A stretch of DNA of 36,595 nucleotides from Luteimonas sp. ANT-B3E (GTDB lineage: Bacteria > Pseudomonadota > Gammaproteobacteria > Xanthomonadales > Xanthomonadaceae). A program made the position numbers and the translations under genes. The notes beneath the pieces were generated by a model, which was not told the DNA's origin, did no database searches, and was given only the letters and a program-made list of their open reading frames with translations. Below are positions 7,989 through 17,512 of the stretch, in pieces (the first letter of the stretch is position 1; every line of letters starts with the position of its first letter). The stretch lies in NCBI GenBank assembly GCA_001683895.1, contig LXQJ01000025.1, positions 1-36,595 on the forward strand, written 5' to 3'.

Positions 7989-9844
7989 ACGGTGTCCGTC
8001 CACGGTCGGGACAGCCGCATTGCGGCCATGATCAGGCCCACGTGCGAATACGTCTGCGGGAAATTGCCCCAGGCCTCGCCGCCGTCGAAGGCGAGGTCCT
8101 CCGACAGCAGTCCCAGCGGGTTGCGCCGCGCCAGCACGCCCTCGAACAGGGCGCGCGCCTCGTCGGCGCGGCCGATCGACGCCAGCGCGTCGATGTACCA
8201 GAACGTGCAGATGGTGAAGCTGGTCTCCGGCGCGCCGAAGTCGTCGGGCGCGACGTAGCGGAACATGCCGTCACGGTGGTGCAGCTGGCGGCCGATCGCC
8301 TCGACCGTGGCGACGAAGCGCGGATCATCGGCGGGCACGAAGCCGAGATCGGCAAGCAGCAGCAGGCTGGCGTCGAGGCGCCGGCCATCCAGCGACTCGA
8401 CGAAGTGGCCGAGCTCCGCGTCCCACGCGTGGGCGACGATGCGCGCATGCATCGCGTCGGAGCGTGTGCGCCAGTAGTCGTGGCGGTCGGCGAGGCCGAG
8501 GTGCGCGGCGATCTTCGCCAGCCGGTCGCAGGCCGCCCAGCACATCACGCTGGAATAGGTGTGCACCTCCTCGCGGCCGCGGAACTCCCACAGGCCGGCG
8601 TCCGGCTGGTCGTGCAGTGCATGCGCGCGCTCGCCGATGGTCTCGAGCCGCGCGAACGTACCAGCGTCGCCGGGGTGCTCCAGCCGCTGGTCGAAGTACA
8701 GCTGCGCAGCGGCCAGCACCACGCTGCCGTAGACGTCGTGCTGGCGCTGCACCCAGGCCAGGTTGCCCCGTCGCACCGGGCCCATGCCACGGTATCCGGC
8801 GAGGCTGTCGACTTCGTCCTCGGCCAGGCGCGACTCGAAACCGATGCCGTACAGCGGCTGCAGTGCACCGTCGGCGCTGGTGATGTTGGCCACGTACGCC
8901 AGATACCCCTCCATGGTGCGCGTGGCGCCGAGCCGGTTGAGCGCACGGACCACGAACGCCGAGTCGCGCAGCCAGCAATAGCGGTAGTCCCAGTTGCGCA
9001 CGGTGTGCGGTGCCTCCGGTATCGAGGTCGTCATCGCTGCAACGATCGCACCGGTTTCCTCGTACTGGCACAGCTTGAGCGTGATCGCACTGCGGATCAC
9101 CGCGTCCTGCCACTCCAGCGGGATCGACAGGTAGCGCACCCACTCGCGCCAGTACGCGATGGTGCGCTCCTCCGCGTGGCGGACGAATCCCGCAACCGGC
9201 TCGGCCAAGGTCTCGTCAGGGCCGAGCACGCAGTGCAGCTCGCGGTCGAGCACGAACGGCAGCGCGTCGCGCACCAACCGCACCGGCACGTTGCTGGTCA
9301 GCCGCAGCGTGAAACCAGTCACGAGGTAGCGGATGTGGTTGCTGCCCCAGGTGGTGTCCGGCACGTGCGCGCCGTAGTCGGCCAGCGGCCGCAGGCGTAC
9401 GCGGATGCGCGGCGTTCCCGACAGCGGACGGATCCGGCGCAGCAGCATCACCGGGCGGTAGAAGCGGTCGTGCTGATGCCAGCGCGGCACGGTGTCGGTG
9501 ATCTCCACGGCGTTGCCGTGGACGTCGTGCAGGACCGTGCGCAGCACCGCGGTGTTCGACAGGTAGTGCTGGCTGGCGTGGCTGAAGTCCTCGAGGTCGA
9601 TCGCGAAGTCGCCGCCGTCGACCCTGGGCGACAGCAGTGCACAGAAGGTGGGGTCGCCGTCGAACGCCGGCACGCAGCCCCAGACGACGCATCCGCGGGC
9701 ATCGACCAGCGCGGCAAAGCTGCCGTTGCCGACCATGCCGAGGTCGAGTGACGCCGGCGCGTGCGCGTGCGCGTGGGACGCTGCGGCGGTGCGGACGCAG
9801 GCGTCGCGCGCATCGGGGTTGACGGGGGTGGCGGGGGGGGTCAA
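7985..9844 (-). CDS. GH15-family glucoamylase/trehalase-like glycoside hydrolase
   Basis: Glycoside hydrolase family 15 protein of 619 residues. An N-terminal beta-rich domain (~35-220, trehalase-like N-terminal type, with MVGNGSFAALVDARG) precedes an (alpha/alpha)6 catalytic domain (~240-610) with VRNWDYRYCWLRDSAFV (~282-298), LWEFRGREE (~419-427, probable catalytic acid) and LLSEDLAFDGGEAWGNFPQ (~579-597, probable catalytic base). Family members hydrolyse alpha-glucans or trehalose; position between otsB and otsA favours a trehalose- or glycogen-linked role, but the substrate cannot be read from sequence. A TTG start at 9844, overlapping the otsB stop as TTGA, fits the operon. Internal GTG or ATG (MVGNG, residue 37) starts are possible. 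Eight consecutive C residues follow the start codon, and codons 25-31 are His/Ala-rich. Confidence 0.85.
   Translation of the reverse strand: MTPPATPVNPDARDACVRTAAASHAHAHAPASLDLGMVGNGSFAALVDARGCVVWGCVPAFDGDPTFCALLSPRVDGGDFAIDLEDFSHASQHYLSNTAVLRTVLHDVHGNAVEITDTVPRWHQHDRFYRPVMLLRRIRPLSGTPRIRVRLRPLADYGAHVPDTTWGSNHIRYLVTGFTLRLTSNVPVRLVRDALPFVLDRELHCVLGPDETLAEPVAGFVRHAEERTIAYWREWVRYLSIPLEWQDAVIRSAITLKLCQYEETGAIVAAMTTSIPEAPHTVRNWDYRYCWLRDSAFVVRALNRLGATRTMEGYLAYVANITSADGALQPLYGIGFESRLAEDEVDSLAGYRGMGPVRRGNLAWVQRQHDVYGSVVLAAAQLYFDQRLEHPGDAGTFARLETIGERAHALHDQPDAGLWEFRGREEVHTYSSVMCWAACDRLAKIAAHLGLADRHDYWRTRSDAMHARIVAHAWDAELGHFVESLDGRRLDASLLLLADLGFVPADDPRFVATVEAIGRQLHHRDGMFRYVAPDDFGAPETSFTICTFWYIDALASIGRADEARALFEGVLARRNPLGLLSEDLAFDGGEAWGNFPQTYSHVGLIMAAMRLSRPWTDTV
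9833..9840 (-). repeat. C8 homopolymer at the start of the GH15 gene
   Basis: Eight Cs on the coding strand cover codons 2-4, immediately after the TTG start and the otsB stop. Slippage here would put a translation started at 9844 out of frame while leaving downstream starts unaffected. Confidence 0.9.
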
Positions 9845-10620
9845 GCGATGTCTCCAGGCAATTGCGCCAGCCAGGCGCGGACGTCGGACGGGTCGCGCAG
9901 CCCATGGCGTGCCGCGCTGCCGGGGCGCTCGCCGACGAGGATGCTGATGCCGCCGCGGGCATTGACGACCGCGAAGCCGTGCTCGTCGGTCAGGTCGTCG
10001 CCGGCGAACACCGGGACGCGGCCGGAGAACGGGGGTTCGTCGAGGAAGGCGGCGATGGCGCTGCCCTTGTCGGCGTGGGCGCCACCGTGGCCGTCGCCGC
10101 CAGGGCGCAGTTCGACAACGTGCTTGCCGTGCTGCATGCGATAGCCAGGGAGCTGTCGCAACGCCTCCAGCGCGAATGCCTGCAGCGCATCCTCCGCGCC
10201 CGCGGCGGCGCTGCGCCAGTGCAGCGCCAGCGTCGCGCCCTTGTCCTCGACGATGCTGCCGGGATGGCACTCGGCCAGCGCATCGGCGGCGCGGCTGACC
10301 GCCGCGAGCGCGGGCGGGCGGCGCGGACCAACGGCGGAGGTGTCGCCATGTCGGCGCTCCAGCCCGTGCAGGCCTCCGGCAGGCAGGACCAGCGGCGCGA
10401 ACAAGGCGTCCAGGGTCTCGAGCGTGCGGCCCGAGACCAGGGCAAGTGCGCCCCCCAGCGCATCGGCGCACGCTGTCAGCGTGTCGCGCAGCGCAGGCGG
10501 GACCGATACGCCGTCAGGCGTGGCGGCGAAGTCCAGCAGGCACCCGTCGACGTCGAGGAATAGCGCCCAGCGCGCATCGGGCGGCGGCGGAGGCGGCAGG
10601 GAGGGCGGCGGACCTGACAT
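9841..10620 (-). CDS. otsB: Trehalose-6-phosphate phosphatase
   Basis: Dephosphorylates trehalose-6-phosphate to trehalose, the second OtsAB step. The 259-residue HAD-superfamily protein shows the four motifs in order: [12 protein letters not shown] (motif I; the first Asp is the nucleophile), LVSGR (motif II), [12 protein letters not shown] (motif III Lys region) and [12 protein letters not shown] (motif IV, metal-binding acids). GGLHGLERR is a typical cap/core junction of trehalose phosphatases. The N-terminus carries a proline run ([11 protein letters not shown]). It is the first gene of the operon; its stop overlaps the TTG start of the GH15 gene. No Shine-Dalgarno sequence is visible before the ATG, so initiation may be weak or leaderless. 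It diverges from clpB across 136 bp. Confidence 0.92.
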   Translation of the reverse strand: MSGPPPSLPPPPPPDARWALFLDVDGCLLDFAATPDGVSVPPALRDTLTACADALGGALALVSGRTLETLDALFAPLVLPAGGLHGLERRHGDTSAVGPRRPPALAAVSRAADALAECHPGSIVEDKGATLALHWRSAAAGAEDALQAFALEALRQLPGYRMQHGKHVVELRPGGDGHGGAHADKGSAIAAFLDEPPFSGRVPVFAGDDLTDEHGFAVVNARGGISILVGERPGSAARHGLRDPSDVRAWLAQLPGDIA

Positions 10621-10677
10621 GAGGGGCCAGTATGGTGATCGTCACGTTAGGCACTGGTCGACGCCGCCTGCGCTGTG

Positions 10678-10706
10678 CTTGCATCGCCGCGCTGGTGGCC
10701 GCATCT
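10678..10706 (+). promoter_or_regulatory. Sigma-32 (heat-shock) promoter candidate for clpB
   Basis: CTTGCAT at 10678-10684, a 14-bp spacer and CCGCATCT at 10699-10706. This is a good match to the RpoH consensus CTTGAAA-N(11-16)-CCCCATNT and lies about 50 nt before the clpB start, as expected for this heat-shock gene. Confidence 0.6.
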
Positions 10707-10756
10707 CTGCCGCTTCTCCGGCCACGCGGCCGGCCCCGCCTACCGGAGCTCCCGCC

Positions 10757-13354
<2,598 letters not shown>

Positions 13355-13553
13355 GCGCGGCCAAGAGGCCTGGAAGGCCGGGTGGCAGCCGGGTACCCGG
13401 ACTGCAGTGGTTGTCCAGCTTCTTAACACATTAACGGCCGATCGTAAGACAGGCAGTGCTGGGGCCGTTAGCTAGTGGATGGCAACCCTGACGCAGCCTA
13501 CGGTACAGAGCATGCTCGCCTTCGATGCGGTCTTCGAAACGTTCTACAGGACA
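13355..13553. other. clpB 3' intergenic region with palindromes
   Basis: Contains GGCC-TGGAA-GGCC (about 13368-13380) and the palindrome CCGGGTACCCGG flanked by CAG/CTG, both possible transcription-stop structures for clpB, without a T-tract. From about 13430 base composition drops from the very high GC of clpB. No gene was seen. Confidence 0.45.
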
Positions 13554-15076
13554 TCAGCCGTTGACTAAGCAGCTGTAATTGTATTCAGCCTCCGGCGTCT
13601 TGATGCCACTCGCGTCGGTTAACCAGGCCACATAGGTGAAGTTGCCGGTTTGGGAGGCAGAAGTACCGCAAGCGAACGTGCGTTTGATGGGTGAGTCGTC
13701 CCGCGTGCGGAAGATGGCCGTCGCGGGTCCGCAGGTCCACCCTTGTGAGCAGCTCACGTTCCGGGTGCGCAACGTGACTGGAAACCGCGGCGTTCCGGTG
13801 AAGTGAATCATCATGTCCATCGGCGTGCCTGCAACCGCGCTAAAGCTCGGTATCTCAGTGATCAGGAACTCGGAGCACGCATTTCCAGCGTGGTAGTCGC
13901 TTATCCCGCGTTCGATCCCTTTCACCGCGGCATTCCGAAATGAGGCGGTTTGCATCGCTTGAGCGTCTAATGGGTTGGTGTGGAAGCCCAGCTCGATGAT
14001 CGCAGACGGCATGGCAGCCAACCGGTTTTCACCTTTGTTGCTCGCGGAGTAGGGCTCTTCCGCGATGCGCCACGTTTCATAACCAGGAACGCTGTGGATG
14101 GTCTGCTTCATGCTGCACAAGATGCTCGAAACGAACTTGGCATCGGTCGCGCGCCCAGTGTGGTAGTAGCCGCGAGTACCTCGCACATCGGAACCTGCAG
14201 CATCGGTGTGCAAGTGAACTGCATAGTCAGCCCCGACATGGTTGGCGTACAGGGGGCGGCTTCGTATGTCCTCATCATATTCTCGCATTGAATGCGTGGC
14301 GGAGGGCAAAGAGTTCCAGATGCCGGTCTCGTTCGGCAGAGTCGATGCTAGGTAGTAGCGTGCAGCGACTTTCCACCACTGCGCTCCGCTGGGCGGATGC
14401 AGGGAGGTGGCGTTCGTACGCGCCTTGTATACCGTACTGCCTTGGCTCGCTAGTTGCGTCGCGAGATCACGTGCGAAATAGGGCGTAACGAAGTCTTCTA
14501 TCATCCCGTTGGACGGGTCGCGTTGGGTGCGCCAGTCGTTGTAGGCGTAGTAAAGTACAGCCCGTGGCCACCGGCTAAAGCAACTTTGGGCGTGGCAGAG
14601 TTAGAAGTCGTGTTCCCCTGCAGCGGAAGTCTTTCGCGCGGAGGTGAATCGGGCAGGATCTCGAATATATCCCTGCCCAAGTACCGGAATTCGGCCCCGT
14701 CTACAGCGACCACATCGCGCAATAGATCAACTGCAATCAGATAGAGCTGATGCTGCTGGTCCTCAAGTTCCGAGCCAGTGTACGCGGGGATGGCGCGCGA
14801 GCCGAGGTCTATGATGAGGGTGCGGGTTCGCGGAACAAGCCGTGTGCTGATGTCAAAGCCGCTCTGCCCTTCGATGAGCGGGAGTCGCGCGGCCGCCTCG
14901 GTGAGCACTTGGTCGAGCATCTTCTCGATGCGGGTTCGATCTTTTCTGCTCAGGTCTTCGATCAGTGTGCCGCTGGCGTGGCGGACCTGGCTCCGTAGAT
15001 CGGGAGGCGCAACGAGGATGCACAGCAAGAAAGTCAAGCCAAGAGGCAGCATCTTGCAGGGTAGGACTAGCTTCAT
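13554..15076 (-). pseudogene. Secreted N-acetylmuramoyl-L-alanine amidase (Amidase_3), one frameshift
   Basis: Two overlapping frames (15076-14501 and 14504-13554) together make one zinc-dependent peptidoglycan amidase. The first has a signal peptide (MKLVLPCKMLPLGLTFLLCI), an uncharacterised ~130-residue region and the start of the catalytic domain with the first zinc His in LAGGHGLYF. It then runs out of frame to a stop. The second resumes with YAYNDWRTQRDPSNGMIEDF (metal Glu), AVHLHTDA (metal His) and IIELGFHTNP (catalytic Glu), and ends in a Cys-containing Ig-like tail. Restoring one T in the run at 14552-14554 joins the frames as GLYFYYAYNDW. It is therefore a decayed gene, a sequencing error or, less likely, a programmed frameshift. 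AAAGGA precedes the ATG. Base composition is lower in GC than the neighbours, suggesting acquisition. Confidence 0.8.
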
Positions 15077-15652
15077 GACAAATCCTTTATCGTGATTGTA
15101 AGAGGACCCGTCAGCACGGGTGTCTTCACTCTATGCCCTGCTTCGGCTAAAAGCTGCTAGCGGGAGAACTCTGATGCAGCACCGCTGCCTTTTCTGGGGA
15201 CTTCGCTCGCCAGAGCGTCCTGAATGCCAAGCCAGCTCGTATCAGCATCAGCAAAGTCTCCACACAGATCGATTTTGTACTGACGGCAAAGCAATGGCCG
15301 TTGCTCTCGCGCTTCGATTGCCGCACGCCACTCCAAGTGGTGCTCGAGAAGGTGCAGATCGCGTGAACTAGGAGCATCTGGCTCTGAGGGCTGAGAGCGC
15401 CCAGCTGTTGTCCCTCACTAGGCTATTCATTTAGGGCATCGCTAGGAGGTAGGGTACCAAACCAACCCAATGCCCAGGAGTCCCCGATGAACGTGCTGGT
15501 GTGGGGCCGTGCCGTCGAATCCGCCTGCTGCACCGAATGACCCGCGGAGGTCTGCGGCGTAAGCAGCGGCCCATGCCGCAAGGAACTCAGTACCTGACCC
15601 GGCAGCGAGGGTCCGGGTCGGGGGTCCAGGTCCCCGGCGCAGGCCACCGTGA
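15077..15652. other. Low-GC stretch without a clear gene; possible gene remnants
   Basis: Nothing recognisable is encoded. On the minus strand, 15414-15157 is open for 85 codons without a start codon (contains LHLLEHHLEWRAAIEAREQR). A second start-less frame ending at 15442 contains FLAAWAAAYAADLRGSFGAA and GTAPHQHVHRGLLGIGLVWY. Either may be the tail of a lost gene. Alternative ATG-started frames (15120-15371 plus, 15147-15377 minus, 15423-15647 minus) have no family signal. A 6-bp inverted repeat (15106-15121) lies upstream of the amidase start. Confidence 0.4.
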
Positions 15653-17350
15653 TTAGCCGCCGTGCTGCCGCAGCGCCCGGTACGGCGGCGTCGACATCAC
15701 CATCTCCGCCAGCGAGAACGCGAGTTCGCGCTCGGCCAGCACCGCGCCGTCGGCGCCGTGGTCGAGCAGGTGCCGGACCTCGCCGTCGCTGTGCGCGCGC
15801 GCCAGCACGGTGATCGCAGGGTTGGCCTGCTTGAGACGGGTGATCGTCTCGCCGCTCTCCAGCGCATTGGGGATCGCGAACACCGCGAGCGCCGCGCGCT
15901 CCGGCGCGGCCTCGCGCAGCACCGCGACCGATGCCGCATTGCCGCGGATCGCGTAGAGGCCGGCGGCACGCGCGTCGGCCACGTGGTCCGCGTCGTCCTC
16001 GATCACCACCAGCGGTACGCCACGGTCGTGCAGCAGCCCGGCGAGGTGGCTGCCGACGCGGCCGTAGCCCACGACGATGGCGTGGCCATGGACGTCGGCA
16101 GGGAGCGCGTTGTCGCGCGCGAGGCGCTCGGCGTCGTCCGCTGCTACCCGGTCCACGCGCGCGGACTCGCGCGCATCGCGGCGGTCGAGCATCGAGAAGA
16201 TCAGTGGGTTGACGATGATCGAGAGCAGCGAGCCGGCGAGGATCAGGTCACTGCCTTCCTGCGGCAGCATTTGCAGCGACAGCCCGAGCCCGGCGAGGAT
16301 GAAGGAGAACTCGCCGATCTGCGCGAGGCTTGCGGAAATGGTGAGCGCGGTGGAGTTGGGCTTGCCGAACGCGCGCACGATGGCCCACGCCGCGAACGAC
16401 TTGCCGACCACGATGATCAGGAACGTGGCCAGCACCTCCAGCGGGTGCTCGACCAGGATCATCGGGTCGAACAGCATGCCGACCGAGACGAAGAACAGCA
16501 CTGCGAACGCGTCGCGCATCGGCAGCGAGTCGTTGGCGGCCTTGTGCCCGAATTCGGACTCGTTGAGCAGCATGCCGGCGAAGAACGCGCCCAGCGCGAA
16601 CGAGACCCCGAACAGCTCCGCGGCGCCGAAGGCCACGCCCATCGCCAGCGCCAGTACGCACAGCGTGAACAACTCGCGCGAGCCGGTCCCGGCGACGCGT
16701 TCGAGGACCCACGGGATCACCCGGCGGCCGACCAGCAGCATGAGCGCAACGAACGCGGCGACCTTGGCCAGCGTGGTGCCGAGCGTCGTCCACAGGTTGC
16801 CGCCCGGGACGCCGTCATCGCCCCCCAGGGCGTCGGCGAAGGCTGGCAGCAGCACCAGCGCCAGCACCATCGCCACGTCCTCGACGATCAGCCAGCCGAC
16901 CGCGATCCGTCCGCGCTGGGTCTCGATCAGCCGCCGGTCGTCCAGCGCCCGTAGCAGCACCACGGTGCTGGCGACAGACAGCGCCAGCCCGAACACCAGG
17001 CCCTCGCCGTTGCTCCAGCCCAGTGCGCGCGCAAGCGCCCAGCCCAGCGCGGTCGCCACCGTGATCTGCGCCACTGCGCCGGGCACCGCGATCGCCTTGA
17101 CCGCCATCAGGTCCTTGAGCGAGAAGTGCAGGCCGACGCCGAACATCAGCAGGATCACGCCGATCTCCGCCAGCTGCGGCGCCAGCGTCATGTCGCCGAC
17201 GAAGCCTGGCGTGAACGGCCCCGCGATGACCCCGGCAAGCAGGTAGCCGACCAGCGGCGACATCCGGAGCCGCTGGGCCAGCAGGCCCAGCGCGAGCGCC
17301 AGCACGAAGCCGACGGTCAGCAGTGCGATCAGTGAGGTGTTGTGCGGCAT
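15653..17350 (-). CDS. ybaL: Kef/YbaL-type monovalent cation:proton antiporter (CPA2)
   Basis: Inner-membrane antiporter or K+ efflux protein of 565 residues. The N-terminal ~385 residues form a 12-13 helix Na+/H+ exchanger domain (start MPHNTSLIALLTVGFVLALA; GYLLAGVIAGP and LMFGVGLHFSLKDL are typical CPA2 motifs). The C-terminal part (~410-555) is an RCK_N/TrkA-N Rossmann domain with IVVGYGRVGSHLA as the nucleotide-binding loop and VVIEDDADHV after it. E. coli YbaL and KefB/KefC share this layout. Length and the absence of a long RCK-C tail favour YbaL, but ion specificity (K+ or Na+ for H+) is not determined. No KefF/KefG-like ancillary gene is adjacent. Confidence 0.85.
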   Translation of the reverse strand: MPHNTSLIALLTVGFVLALALGLLAQRLRMSPLVGYLLAGVIAGPFTPGFVGDMTLAPQLAEIGVILLMFGVGLHFSLKDLMAVKAIAVPGAVAQITVATALGWALARALGWSNGEGLVFGLALSVASTVVLLRALDDRRLIETQRGRIAVGWLIVEDVAMVLALVLLPAFADALGGDDGVPGGNLWTTLGTTLAKVAAFVALMLLVGRRVIPWVLERVAGTGSRELFTLCVLALAMGVAFGAAELFGVSFALGAFFAGMLLNESEFGHKAANDSLPMRDAFAVLFFVSVGMLFDPMILVEHPLEVLATFLIIVVGKSFAAWAIVRAFGKPNSTALTISASLAQIGEFSFILAGLGLSLQMLPQEGSDLILAGSLLSIIVNPLIFSMLDRRDARESARVDRVAADDAERLARDNALPADVHGHAIVVGYGRVGSHLAGLLHDRGVPLVVIEDDADHVADARAAGLYAIRGNAASVAVLREAAPERAALAVFAIPNALESGETITRLKQANPAITVLARAHSDGEVRHLLDHGADGAVLAERELAFSLAEMVMSTPPYRALRQHGG

Positions 17351-17455
17351 GCGGCGTCCAGCGGGCTACGCCGTGCATGATACGGCGGCGCTGGCGCCGG
17401 ACCCGGGGCGCAGGGTTGACAGCCGTGGCATTGGCGTCGAAACCGCCTCCATCCC

Positions 17456-17482
17456 ACCCTCCCCCGCCTGTCGGGGGAGGGT
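17456..17482. repeat. REP-like GC hairpin downstream of the TonB receptor
   Basis: A perfect 11-bp stem (17456-17466 with 17472-17482), loop CCTGT, same family as the copies at 14-822. It sits 30 nt after the receptor stop, so it could also end or stabilise that transcript. Confidence 0.7.
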
Positions 17483-17512
17483 CTTGGGGGCGATCTTGCC
17501 GCGCGAACGACC

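Noticed and set aside
14552-14554. Programmed ribosomal frameshift in the amidase gene
   Set aside because: No X-XXY-YYZ slippery heptamer and only three Ts; a lost base is the simpler explanation, although not proven.
15120-15371. 83-codon plus-strand frame as a small gene
   Set aside because: No ribosome-binding site or family similarity; overlaps equally unsupported frames on the other strand.
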